Below are positions 49,390 to 62,100 of a stretch of 64,000 nucleotides of DNA, piece after piece. The notes below the pieces were generated by a model. The model saw only the letters and a program-made list of their open reading frames with translations, was not told the origin of the DNA and made no database searches. The stretch covers positions 81,756,751 through 81,820,750 of the forward strand of contig NC_087062.1 of NCBI RefSeq assembly GCF_963678635.1. Direction: 5' to 3'. Position numbers and translations under genes: made by a program. Source of the DNA: Symsagittifera roscoffensis. Taxonomy: Eukaryota > Xenacoelomorpha > Acoela > Convolutidae. The number at the start of each line of letters is the position of its first letter. Position 1 is the stretch's first letter.

Positions 49390-49602
49390 GAGGCGAAAAT
49401 TCGTAATAGGCGACAATTCGTTACAGGCGACAATTCGTAACAGGCGACAATTCGTTACAAGCGACATGGTTACATTGAGATGGAAACACTGATTCACGCG
49501 CAGTATTCCTGTCGTGCCAGATGTAAGCGCAGCGGAGCAAGCGAATTCTTATTGCGAATGCCTTGTTACGAATTGTCGCCTGTTACGAATTGTCGCCCTG
49601 CC
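49390..49602. mobile_element. Foldback MITE with tandem-repeat arms, copy 1
   Basis: The left arm has GGCGACAATTCGTTACA in about three and a half tandem copies (49390-49465); the right arm has two copies in inverse orientation (TGTTACGAATTGTCGCC, 49563-49597). The centre contains TAAGCGCAGCGGAGCAAGCG, which is shared with the element at 54.6-54.8 kb. Confidence 0.7.
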
Positions 49603-51222
49603 AAGTAGAATATTAGTGCCATGGAATTGTGCTTTTTTAATGTAAGGCAACCTTCAAGCTTATGTGCATTGTTTAGAAACTTTTGTTATAGGTTCCCAGT
49701 TTAATTTTTCACTTTATGTTGTCAGTTCTGTGTTTAGAATTGTTTCAACTGAATGACTAGTCAGAGTGTAAGATATTTGGTCTCTCTCGTTTTTTGGATA
49801 GGATCAAGTTGCATTTCAGCCATCTGAGACGTTTTTCAATCATCCATTTTTGAATCATTCATCCATTTTTGAATCATCATCAAACAGTTTCAGATCGCCG
49901 AAATGAAAGTTGATTTTATCCAGTAGATGCCAATAAAAACTATTTCTGCCGAACGTTACACCACTAAATTTTGAAACTGATAATTAAAAATTCGATCGTT
50001 GGATCAAGATTTTTTTTTCAAGCTGCTCCCAGTAAAACAAGCTAAACCTACACTACATGTTGATATATTTAGCTAAACAGTGAGAGAATTCTAAATCGAT
50101 GATATCTCTAAATCATGTGGTTGATCCATGTGGATGATATCTCTTAATACTAAACCCTGCGTATCAATTGTCAGAATTCGAAGTCTTGATCAAGCTTGAT
50201 ATCGTATCTATATGCGTCACTTTGGTATTGGTTACATAATGGCTGACGTTTCACGTAACTGTTTTAACACTTTCTGATTGAACGCATACTTTTTCAAAGT
50301 GCGGTTTCTGAAAGCGGAGTAAATTTTTTTGAAGCCATGTGTAATTGCAATCTACTTCCGGTTCATGTTTTATTGAAATCACTGAAAAAAAAATACATCC
50401 CAGTGAAATGAATGGAAATAAAAAGCCTGTTTCAAGTTATTTGATAGCTGTGTTTAAGCTATGATACCTTCTGAGAAACGGGATTTTCCCAGCTCTTTTA
50501 AACTAAGGCAATATAATCTGAAGTAATACCATTTAAAAAAATCAAGGCATTGTCAATCTCGACTTTTATTTTCATCGTGCAGACTTTTGTTGAATGGTTA
50601 AATGCTTTTTTGCTATCTTCAGGCGATTTTTTCTTACCGTCAATTCATTTTTGTCTCTGTGCTTAGGGATTTGCATGAAATTGACATTGGCTTAAACGTT
50701 TACACTGAGTCTTGTCCGTCCTGCCAAATTGATTAGATTAATTTGTTCCGGGAAGAGTGTGAATTCTAAGGGAGGTCCGCTACGAAGACACCGGCTACCT
50801 TTAGAGGGACATTTGAGAATTCTGTTTAAAAATCCCTAGCGACAAGTTTAACATCATTAAATTCTCCAAATTTGCATTTCTTGACTGAAAACAAAGTTGA
50901 ATTTGCCTTTTCCAACTAGTTAGGCCGTAGTGCTCATCCAACTTGGGCGTGGGTAAGTATTGCAAATAGTTACCTCTTGATTGCATTTTGTGGCCCTTAT
51001 TTTATCCGCCTTTTTCTCTGTTATCCTCTCGACCGTAAATTTAAAATGTTATCTCCCTAGGTGGGATTCGATAAGTTCACCTAATCACTCTAAACTTTTC
51101 TCCGCTCTGTTTATTTTGCACTTCATTTTTCATCGATTGAAGATTTTATTTGCGATACATTCAACTTCTATATTTTGGTTGAAATTTGCCCCAACAGGTT
51201 TTTTCAACGTGGTTGATTTTTT
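49603..51222. other. Upstream region of the Kunitz gene
   Basis: No gene is supported. Near-duplicate ATCATCCATTTTTGAATC sequences sit at about 49838-49875, and GATGATATCTCT is repeated at about 50098-50150. No TATA box was confidently assigned. Confidence 0.5.
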
Positions 51223-51726
51223 TTGATGATGGCCAAACATTTATTTCCGTTTGTAGCCTGCTCCCTTGTTGTATTTCTTGCCCCCTTGTTATCATGCGAG
51301 CCCTTGTCTGAGTCATACGCTAAAACGAACTGTAGCGACCCGATAGATTCCGGTGACTGTAGCTACTCGATTGTTCGGTTCGCTTATGACCCAAAGTTAA
51401 ACGATTGCGTCACTTTCAACTACAATGGTTGTGGTGGAAACTCCAACAACTTCCTCGCCTACAAGCACTGCGTGGACGCTTGTGCATTTCCCGAAGAAAA
51501 GTTCCACGCGGAAATCATCGATGACGTCACTCAAACTGGAGGACATGGTGAAATCGTGAATAATTATGACAATGATGTCGTTTCTGGCAAGGAAACAATC
51601 GATGACATCACTCAGGACGAAGAAGCTGATGACGTCACTGGAATTGAGATGAAAACGGTTCATTTTATGATGGCTGGAAACGTCATCACGAGCACCAAGG
51701 CGTCCGGTAAGAACTTTTTACTGTAA
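51223..51726 (+). CDS. Secreted single-Kunitz-domain protein with acidic tail
   Basis: 167 residues with two adjacent ATG codons at the start. A signal peptide (PFVACSLVVFLAPLLSC) precedes one Kunitz/BPTI domain whose six cysteines have exactly the classical spacing 8-15-7-12-3. The residue after the second Cys, the P1 position, is Ser rather than Lys or Arg, so trypsin inhibition is not expected; elastase-like targets, ion-channel binding or loss of inhibition are possible. A tail of about 75 residues follows, rich in Asp, Glu and Thr, with repeats of DDVT/DDIT. An AATAAA at 51777 supports a single-exon gene ending at the TAA. A GTAAGA donor-like site at 51707 would allow an alternative spliced C-terminus, but no convincing next exon was found. 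The neighbouring ABCB gene is convergent. Confidence 0.85.
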   Translation: MMMAKHLFPFVACSLVVFLAPLLSCEPLSESYAKTNCSDPIDSGDCSYSIVRFAYDPKLNDCVTFNYNGCGGNSNNFLAYKHCVDACAFPEEKFHAEIIDDVTQTGGHGEIVNNYDNDVVSGKETIDDITQDEEADDVTGIEMKTVHFMMAGNVITSTKASGKNFLL

Positions 51727-51776
51727 ATTTTAAAGAAATGTTGTCTTAAACTTGCTCCCGAATATCATGGCGAACA

Positions 51777-51782
51777 AATAAA
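51777..51782 (+). promoter_or_regulatory. Polyadenylation signal of Kunitz gene
   Basis: AATAAA 50 bases after the TAA stop. Confidence 0.55.
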
Positions 51783-52710
51783 ACATGCCACTGTTTATCT
51801 TGCAATTTAGCTTGCATTGATTTTCTAGCCACGTTATCAACACGATGACTTTTTGATCTTTCTCGTTATGATATTCCCGTCCGAACGCAAGTTAGAGAAT
51901 TGTCCTTTTTATTTGACAGTTGCAACTATAATATGTCAAATGAATATGGGTTACTTTTCAACTCCTCAAATGAAAAGTTAGTACTCAAATTTATATTGAA
52001 CTATAAAACAGTATGCAGATTTAATCTAATCATTCTTGCACTAATTCGGTTTAAGATTCGGACTTCACGAAACACTTCATGGACAAAAAACTATAATCTT
52101 GCTTGCAATTTTTTTTTGGAATTTTGGAATTTTGGAAAATTGATTTTGCAACTGATAAAAAAAAGAGTTTTTTTTGGAGAATTTTTAAAATTTCAACAAA
52201 AATGCCAGTCATACAAATCCCGAAGTATGGAAACTGTATGACTAGTATTTTTTTTCATACACAATTTGTACCGAATTGTTTGCTAAGCGTTTTCAGTGTA
52301 TTGTCAACCCGGGTTATTCTTGTGAGCAATTTTTTGTCAGTTAATAGTATATTTGGCATTTTTGTAACATGGCTGAAGAAATTGAAATTAATTTGAAGGA
52401 CTCGCATCCTCATAAGCAATTCCACAAAGTTGAAAATACACGGGAAATTAAATCCAAAGATGATATGCTTAGAAAGCTTATTAATAGCACAATGGCAAAT
52501 AGCAAAACTCTCTTTACCTATCCCCCATATTATAAAAAGTAAAAAAAAACACTATAGAACTGAATCAATTGTTATGCATATGCGGATTTTGCACTCATTT
52601 GTAGTGGTTGTTGTAGAAGTAGCGAACTATTAGCAGTAGGGGGAAATAGTTAGAGAGATTCAAATGGTCAAGAGAAATGAACCGATTCGAATTTTTTAGT
52701 AACAAGTCCT
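51783..52710. other. Gap between convergent Kunitz and ABCB genes
   Basis: AT-rich, no recognisable gene. It contains the 3' UTR of ABCB on the minus strand, of unknown length. Confidence 0.6.
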
Positions 52711-53168
52711 TCATTTCTTCTGTAAATTTTGCTGGTTGCACAAGGCGGCGTAGATTCCCCGCTGGGCGAGCAACTGGTCGTGGGTTCCCAGCTCCTGGAT
52801 CTTCCCAAAGTCGACCACCGCTATCTGGTCGCAACCCTGGATTGTCGACAATCTATGTGCAATCACTAAACATGTACGTCCCTCTTGGGCTCGATCTAAA
52901 GCCTCCTGTACTAATTTTTCACTCTGAGTATCTAGAGCCGACGTCGCTTCGTCCAGCAGAAGTATCTTCGGTTGCCGCATCAGAGCTCGTGCGATGGCAA
53001 GTCGTTGTTTCTGGCCTCCCGAAAGCTGCACACCCTTCTCGCCAACTTGCGTTTCATATCCTTCCGGAAGTTCGTTGATGAATTTCGCCACGTTCGCTTG
53101 CTCGGCAGCCTTTTGAACTTGAGCGTGGGTTGCAGTTGTACTATCCTCTAGGCCATATGCAATGTTAT
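52711..53168 (-). CDS. ABCB last exon (NBD2 core to stop)
   Basis: Acceptor TTGTTCAG; phase 1 in. Codes [18 protein letters not shown], the signature, Walker B, D-loop and H-loop, ending NQQNLQKK and TGA. The C-terminus is short, as in other P-glycoproteins. Confidence 0.95.
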
Positions 53169-56100
53169 CTGAACAAAATTTAAAGGAATCATTGAGGCCA
53201 TGAAAATTCCATTGTTATGCTAATTTTCAAAGAAGTTAAATTTTGATCGAAGGCGACTAACATAAAACTCCATGAATTTTTTTTGAATTTCTAATGATAC
53301 GGGGATTTTGAGAAAATTTTGCGCTGTAATTGAAAAAAAATTAAAAATTATTTCGCGAACAATCAACTCGCAACGCTTTTGTGCTGTGCAGCGTGCATGC
53401 ATGTTTTTCGCAATCACTAGTTAAGTTACGTTTAAGTCAGTGGTGTTCATAGGAATCTTTTGAATCAGAGTGTGAAAACTAGCGTTTTTCGGCACGCGCC
53501 CCTATCAAAATTAGGAGCCTGCAGACATAGGCGCCTTCAGAATTCTCTAAGATTGGTCGAGCAAAAAGAAATTTTGTAAAGCAAAACCAAAGCGAAGGCA
53601 TCTCCTCCTCGACAAACTTTTGGTTTAAGTGCAGTCGGAAAGTTCCGATAAGAGAACTCTTGTTTTTTTTTTCACCAGACTATAAACTGCTAGTTGAATT
53701 ACGACATTTTTATGGATTTTGACACATCAGTTCAAAGCTCTAGTAAAGCTATTTGTCCAGTTTATTTTATCCATTTAAAAAGGTGTAAAGCAACTGACCA
53801 AAAATGGATCCCTGGAACAGCGTCGGTTCCTGGCTCACAATGGCCATGATGGACCTGATACTGGTGGTGTCGAAGTTTCTTATGTCTTCTCCGTCTATGG
53901 TCACTCGGCCCATAGTTGGGTCATAGAAGCGCATCACCAACTGCATCAGGGTGCTCTTGCCACACCCACTGTAGCCCACAAGAGCCACTTTTTGCCCACT
54001 TTTGACCTCGAGACTGAGACCGTTGAGAATCTTTTGGTTCTTCCGCTCAGGATAGAAGAAACTGGACAAAAAAATTGGTAGTGCAAATTTCATCTGACGA
54101 AAACCCGGATTGGTCTGTCAGTCAAAATCAGTACTGTTTCAGTAACTCAACAGTATAAAAAAAGCCTTGTAACAGTATTGGGCAATTGACACGATAGCAC
54201 TGATCAGTCACAAAATCAGGACAAAAAATTGCATTACTGTTCCAGTACTGAATCAGCAGTAGTACTGAATCCGAATTTAGTACAGAATTAGTACTGTTTT
54301 TGAAAGCAATAAAACTGACCATTACTAAATCAGTGAATGTTACAGGAATTTTTCACTTTCGAGAGCAAATCATTTGTATACTGTTGCATTACTGGAAGGG
54401 TAATAATTTTTTACTAAGGGTTCTCGGGTAAGATTAGCATCAGTATGGGTCGGAAAGAGTCTATATTTCAAAAACATTTTAGACAATTAGATAAATCCAA
54501 ACGTCTTTCAAAGTTGAGATTGTCTTCTTAAGTCTTTTTTACGCTAGAGTTAGCGGACCTGTTATTTTTTGGGTAGTCTTCCAATCAATCTTCGCTTTTG
54601 GGTATCGAAACTTTCCTGTACAATTATAACAGCGTAACAGGCGAGAGTTCCTAACAGGTGACCACTCGTAATTGCTGAATGAACTGTTGTGATTCAACTG
54701 TTGTGATTCACTCGAATTGAAACTAAGCGCAGCGGAGCAAGCGGTCGGGACTTTCCAATGCATTGTTATGAAATGTCGCATGCTACGAACTGGCGTTGTA
54801 ACCATCTTTGCCCCACCCAACCTACAATTTTAACTTCCTTTTTAGTTGACAAATTATTTGTTTGAGCTCGTAAAAATTAGTTTCAGTTCTAGCTGTAAAT
54901 TATTTGACAATTTTTGCATCACATAGTAGATATTTTTTAAAGTTGAGTATTTTTTTTGTGCAAAATCAAAGACCCCAAGTGTCTTATACAATGATTTATG
55001 ACATAACCTATTGAATAACCATTGAATTACAAGAAAACAAAATTTTTCATAAAGCTACGTAAACTAAAACAAAAACCGAAAAATAGTTAGGAACTGCCAA
55101 ATTGCATTAGTGTAAACCTAAAAAAAAAAACAATTTTCGAGCTTCGACTTCCTGAAAATGAAACTTTTACTTGGAACTGCAGGCGGCTTTGAAATATTGG
55201 GTTTTTGGAGAAGAAAGAATTGCTACCGCTGCAGAGTGCTTTGCAAAATGTTGCTAACTTGGGATCTCTTTAAATATTCCTCTCTTTTAGGGTGCCTACC
55301 CTCTGTAAAGAAATAAATCAACGGTTCAGCATATGAGAATTTAGTACCGATTAACGAATCTTTTCACCCTTTGCAAAAGGGGAGAAATAGTTAAAAGAGA
55401 TCCAATTTGTCCCCATGTTACATAATCATGATAGTATACTTGGCTAGTGTTTAGAATAAAATTGCAGGCCTCATATCCTTTTCATTCAGCAATGATTTTT
55501 AAACATGACTTTCGGTTGCATTTTTTTTTCACATATGAATGTTTATTAGAATTTTTAATTATGTTTCATTTCATCGCTTTTTGCATCTGAATTTTAAATG
55601 AGGAGACAATAAACTTAAAAAAGCACTGTAAAATTGTGGCTAATTTGGGATTTGTTCAACTATTCCTGTAGGGTGCATAGAAACAATTCTCCCCCTGTAA
55701 AGAAATAAATCAACGGTTCAGCATATGAGAATTTTGTGCCAAATAGCGAATCTCTCCCCCCCCTTCATTGCAAAAGGGGGGAAATAGTTAAAAGAGATCC
55801 AATTTGTCCTCATGTTGTATAATCATGATAGTACACTTGTCTAGTGTTTAGAAAAAAATTGCAGGACTCATATCCTTTTTTTCAGCAATAGAAAGCACCG
55901 GAATTATCTTCGAAAGTTTTATTATGTTTGACAAAATTCACATAACAATGAGCCAATTGCAGATAACTGATTCTGAATTTTTTTTGAAAATTCCGCCGGG
56001 AGTTCTTGAAACAACCGTTTTAAAACAAAAAATGAAAAAAAACGCTTTTTGGGCCATTCACGCCTTTATGGGAGAGCCAGTGAGTTCGGAGCGAATCTCA

Positions 56101-59100
56101 TTTCAAATTGAGACACAAGCAGCCAAAATAGACGAAATATGTGTGAACATTCTAAAAGAATTTTAATCACACTCATTTGTTATGCTTATATATTGCAACC
56201 TATCAGCATGAAATGAAGATATTTTATGTAAAATTTTCACTAAAATTATTCAGCACTACAAATTAAAGCCAACAGACAATTGTAATAACCTTAACTAGAC
56301 TAAGAAAAAAATATCTGATTGTTTTTTGTTCAATTTGCGTTTTCAAAATTACAGTAGTTCAGTTCAATTTCTGCGATATCTTCTCAGAGGCGGATCTAGG
56401 ATTTTCTCGAGGGGCGGCAGATTTTCAAAAAATCGTTTTTTTTTCAGGTCGACCAAATTGATTTTCCGAGCTCTCCTAGAGCACTAAAAAGACGCTGTTT
56501 TGACCGAAATTTATGCGCCGCAGGCAAATTTTTGATTTTTTTTTGCGCGCGCTCCACCTCAAAATCCACCTCAAAGGCGCCTTTAGAAAAATTTTAGAGT
56601 CGGTCAGCCAAAAATTGATTTCTTAAAAAGTACCAAAAGGGGACCCTTTGGATCGGTATGGGGTGGAATCCCTAAAGGAGGGGGCGTACCCCCCTAAATC
56701 CGCCCCTGTATCTGCTTACAGTTTACCATTAACAGTTTTTCAAAAGAATTCACTCAGTTTGAGAAAACTGAATCCGCTGAGAGCTCTTAAAAATTAAATC
56801 CTTGTGTGAAACTACCGTTCAAATTCAATTTTTGTGCCAATGCAATTTTGTTATTCAAAATGAAGCAAATAGCAAAGTTTTATTGTTTTCCCGAAAAGTG
56901 ACGGGAAAAAAACAAATTAACCAATTAAATAAAATTTTACTGCGTTCGTTAACAATAAAACATTTTTCGTCCTGATGCTTTTCTGATTTTGCGAATACTT
57001 TTACGATGGTTTTCTTTTTGATAAAAATTAATCCAAATTCAGAAACCTGGATTAATAGATAATTTTTTCATTCCGCTTACGAACTCCAAAAAAATGAAAC
57101 TCAAGTTCATCAACATTTTTCGCTCCTTGTTTTTAATTATTTTTGGCAATTTAAACGGAGAGGAACTTGAAAACAAATCTGAACGTTTGTCTTTAGCCTT
57201 GCGATAAACAGGGGTGTTGCAAATGGTCACTAGAATTTTTTCTTGCAAAGAACTTTGTACACAAGATTTTGCATATGTGTCATCTAGCTTCATAGTAAAT
57301 TAAAAATCAATCAATCACCTAGCTCATATGGCGTAGAGGTAACGCTTTTGCTTGAGACAAAGGCTTGTATTTCGAATGCTTTTTTGTTTACTCGGCTTAA
57401 AAGTTTTTCGGCGATTACTTAATTGGCTTAGTGGCATCAATTTGCAACGTTAGATGAGCTAATTTTTTTTTCCTGTGAGTGTGTCTTTGAGGGGGTAACT
57501 TATCATAAAAAAAGTTTTTAAGTTTTTTTGTGAAAATATCTTTTTCTTAGCTCAACGGGTGTCTGCTGAAAAGCTCTCGGCTTTTATACCGCTTTATTTT
57601 TATGTAAACGTAACTTTCAATTTTCTTCGTTGTCTTGTTTTTTTCTCTCAAAAAAAACTTCACTCAAGCCAAGATATAAGAATTGCGGTAGATCTAGGCT
57701 TTTCTCGACGTTTTCGATTTTTGTCTCAATTTCTTTCTGGTAGTTTGTCATGATATGTTTATATTGTATCGCAAGTGGTGTATCTGCTTTGCCTCTGTGT
57801 AAAACTTCTATCCATTTTCTACGTTGGGTCAGAGTTTCAGGGCCTCAGCTCAAGTACTTTTTACATGTTCGACTTTAATTTGAGAAAGTTTATCTAAAAC
57901 ACTCTGTAAGTGAAAACAAGGCTGCTCGTGCATCAGGGCAAACCCCTGAATGTTCCGACTGTCCCTTAATTCATATCGAATAGTTTTTTGGAAAAGAAAA
58001 TATTGAAAACCTATATATTTTGGACACTATCAAAGTGTGCAATTTTGAGTCGTACCCCTAGCCTCAATTCAAATTAGAACGATTATGTTGTTCGAGATAA
58101 ATCGCCACGCATAAATAATTCGCGTTACTCTCTCCGCATCATGAATTAAGTCTTCAAAGCGGACATAGTTTAGTCCAGCACATGGCCAATTTGGCAATTT
58201 TCAAACCCCCCAAAACTTTACAAAAACTAATTGGAGGTAAAATATCTTTTCAAATTTGAACTCAGGAAGTCGATATCTTCAATGTAGTATAAAAAAGTTT
58301 TGTCGAAAAGTATTATTTTGATCGACGAAAATTGACTGAATAAAAAACCACACCGAGCATAAATATTCCGTTTTCTTCGAAAGTCGGAACAAATGACTTA
58401 GTAAAGGAACATTTAGTTTGGTGTTGATCAAACTAGAATTTGGAGATGCTAAAAACTGACTCTATCAAGCTGAACAAGACACGCAAAACTGTAGTAACAT
58501 AATTCGAAACAAAAGTCGATTGCTTCAGACGCAGATATTTTGGTTTCAGTCGGATCGTGGTTAATGAGTGTACTAACTGAATGTTGTCGAACTTAATGTT
58601 GCCTTTGAGACCCCTCGCATCCTTAGTACTTCGACTGTCGCCCCCAATCACAGGCTGCAAGCCCAGCTGCGTCGAGATATTCTGCGCGGCTACCTGCGCT
58701 TTCGCGAAGTCGGGCAAAAACGCCGTACTTTGACCGACACCGAAAGCGGCAAAAAGTAGGGCGAAAATGACCTTGAATGCATCCGCTGGTTCTTCTAGTT
58801 TTCCATTCACAATCAGCTCAGTGGCGAGACGAAAAGCAGCGGCGTATATGAAGTATTGCAAACTGAAGCCGAGGCCATTAGTGACACCGTACACATGTGA
58901 CAGTTTGATGTCCTTTTTGTGCAGGGGGTCTATAATGGCGTTGAAGTCGTCAATGAACTGCCTCTCCAGTCCTGAAAATGCAACGCTCACTCGTTTCAGA
59001 ACTCTTAGCTTCATTAAGAACAATACCCCCGCCCACAGTTTTTTAAACTAAATGACACGAACGACACTGAACTCTCAATTCAATTTGAATGCATTTTTTA

Positions 59101-62100
59101 CATCATTTTAGCTATTTTAACTCCTACTTTTTGCAGTTTTGAACGATTTCAACCTGACATTACTAAAATTTACCACATGAAATTTGGCAGAAAATTTTTT
59201 TTCGATTTGCAATTGTTTTGGAATTTCTTTGCTCCAATCATTATGGAGGAACTTCCTGTGCCACTTGTTCAGCAGCCAGCTATTCCTGTTTTTCCAAATA
59301 TTTGAAAAATGTGGAGGAAATTTGTATTCGGGTGTGTTTTTTTTCATTTCTTTTCCACCATTTAAATCATTTAAAAAACCATCATTTAAAAAACCGTGAT
59401 TCGAAAGAGATTTAAAAATTTCCGAAATATCAAATATCCAATATGCCTAATTCAATAGCTTTCTACGCGTTTGTGTAGTTGTATAATCACACCACGCAGA
59501 AGAAACGATGCTAATTTGAAGATACAAAAGTTTTTGGTAGTTTTTTTACGAATGTGGTGGGAAAATTCTGAGCTACTTGCTCAGTAACGGCTGTCCTTAT
59601 TCTTATTGTAAAATTTTATAAGGTTTTGAGGTTCCAGTTTTTTAAGCTAGTCATCATTCAGATTTAAGAACTTCAAAATAGATACAATCGGCAAAATACA
59701 TAGTGTAAATTATGAGTAAAACTTTTCTTTAAGTCTTACTCCTATCATCGTAATTATCAGGCCAAATTGGTTTAATTTGAAAACAAACTGAATTCTACAG
59801 ACCATGTCCCGGTAATTTCTACATTTTGCATCGACAGCCACAGAGTTTCAACACAGAGGCGAAGCTGCGCTGTGTCAACGCGACAAAAAAGTGTAGCTTT
59901 ATAAAGTGAAATAAGAAAAAATAGAAATAAGTCTCGAATTAGTAAAACTTTGTTACGTTTCGGATTTGAATCTGCGACCTCAAGGTTTGAAGTCTCAGGC
60001 CCTACCCGCTCGGCCACGAACGTCTAACATCCAGCAAACACACTAGTCACCAACAAAACAGCTACTACATATTCTAATAAATTGCCAATGCAATGCAGCA
60101 AAAGTGGCATCAAATACAAATAGACACAATTTGGCATGCAATAATATGGAAACTGAAGGCATCTACGCACTCTTTTCATGTGATAAATTCGAAAACATTA
60201 AAGCCATATTTTTTTTTTACTAATTAAGCATTTCAAAAATTTTGCGAGGTATATTGAGTTGGAAAATATCTGAAATCGAGTTTTTATAATTGTATTGATA
60301 TTTGAAGCAAATAGCTTTTTTCGGTTCATTTTAACAATGAAAAATGCATCAACTGTGTTAACTTGTTACTAATCGAATTTCAAAGGACATGCTTTTAAAA
60401 GCTGTAAAGGTGTCACTAAAGTGGCGCCAATATTTGCGACTTAGGTTAGAAAAAAAGCATAGTCGTACTTAAGTTAGCTAGTGTAAAAATGCTTCGAAAT
60501 CAAATTCTGATGGTTTTGATTGTCACAGGATTGAATACTAGGCGACTAAAGTTTGAACACTACTACGCATTAAAATTTGAACACTAGGCGTTAAAATTCA
60601 CTTTTCGTTTGCGACTTTTGTTTCTCTTGCTTACCGAAAGCGTGTACAGTTCTGATGTTAGAAATGGACTCTACGATCAACTTCCCGCCCTTCTGGGTGT
60701 TGCTGCTGTCCTGCACCTGGTACCCGGTGGATATCTTGCCCTGCACTGTGCCAGTGAACATTATGAGAGGCACGGCTGCCAGGATAAGGAGAGCCAGTTG
60801 CCACCCAAAGTAGAAAGCTATGGTCAGTCCAATGACCATACCTGCCATGGCTTCAAACACACTCTTCAGACGAACACCAGTTGCACCTGAAATGAACCAA
60901 TGATTTTGAATCATTGACCCTTTTCCACTAATGATTGCACTTTTTTGTTTTAAGAAGACCACGTTTTGGGTTTTCGAAGACTGAGCTGGAAAAAATTAAA
61001 ATAAGGAAAATATAATTTGAAAGACTCCAGCCAGAAATGTTCGCGCCTGAACTTTTTTTTAGCGTAATGCAGGTCTTTTTTGGAGAGGTCGACATTAGAT
61101 GTTTTACATTAAAAATAGTAGATACAAATGAAATCAGACATTTAGAGTTGACTAGAGGAATACAGTGCTGATTTAAATTATCCGGACAAAACGAATGAAA
61201 CTTGAATTTGCAAACACGCTTTTCCCAAATTGGGTTAAGATTAGGCAAAAAAGGAAGAGAACAAAAGTTGCTCAGAATTTCATCAGGATTAATATTTTCG
61301 CCGAAATTCTCAATCAACATTTTACTCCAAAAATGGGTCATTTTGACTTTTTTCAATTAATCAAGAGTTATGCTGAAACTAATTTGTTAATTGATGAAGA
61401 ATATGTATCACAAGAAGCCTTTTACACAGCCCAACAAAGTTCTAGAAGAGTTAAATCCCCAAAAATTTGAGTAAATTGTTTAAAATTTGTTTTTAATCAA
61501 AAATTTTGGGTTTTAAATAGTAAAAATCACGTTTCTTGACTATCAAGCAAAATTGTTTTCTCTTATACAGGTTTTTGGAGGTTTATCCCTTCTAAAACTT
61601 TGTCGGGCTCTGTAAGAGGCTTCTTGTGATACATATTCCTCATCAATTAACAAAGTAGTTTCAGCGTAATTTTTGATTAATTGAAAAAAGCCAAAATGAC
61701 CCATTTTTGGGGTAAAATTTCGGAGGAAAAATTGCACCATATTAATTCTGATGAAATTCTAAGCAACTTTTGTTCTCTTCACTTCTTGTCTAATCTTAAT
61801 CCAATTTGAGAAAAAGGCGTTTGAAAATTCAAGCTTGTTCATTTTGTCCGGATAATTTAAATCAGCACTGTATAAAGTAAAATAGTTGTGGAGTCTAACC
61901 TTGAATCAATGAAGCATCTTTGGACAATTTCGCTGTCAACGCTCCCGTTGAATTATCAGGACGATCGAAGTATTCAATATCCTGTTCCAGAATTGACTCA
62001 AACACTGTATAACGTAATCGCTCCGTCAAATTTTCACCCGAAATGGACAAAAACAGCATCTCAAGAGCAAATCCAATCCCAATGGTTCCGCCCAGGACCA

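Larger units (their letters stand above)
54062..58577. other. Large ABCB intron (4.5 kb), repeat-rich
   Basis: Contains an AGTACTG-rich block (54125-54310), a foldback element (54560-54800), a direct duplication (55220-55885), a small open frame (55924-56166), the complete hAT MITE (56385-56708) and a tRNA-like SINE (57130-57815). No ABCB exon is missing: phases and homology are continuous across it. Confidence 0.75.

Noticed and set aside
51707-52700. Additional exon of the Kunitz gene after the GTAAGA site
   Set aside because: No downstream segment with a good acceptor, right phase and meaningful coding was found, while a stop and AATAAA follow at once.
59957-60027. Functional tRNA-Leu gene on the minus strand
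   Set aside because: Box A and box B are good, but the anticodon arm does not pair, and the element carries the SINE tail; treated as a tRNA-derived repeat.
61195-61740. Two open frames giving nearly the same peptide on opposite strands as a gene pair
   Set aside because: They are the two arms of one inverted-repeat element, so identity of the peptides is automatic.
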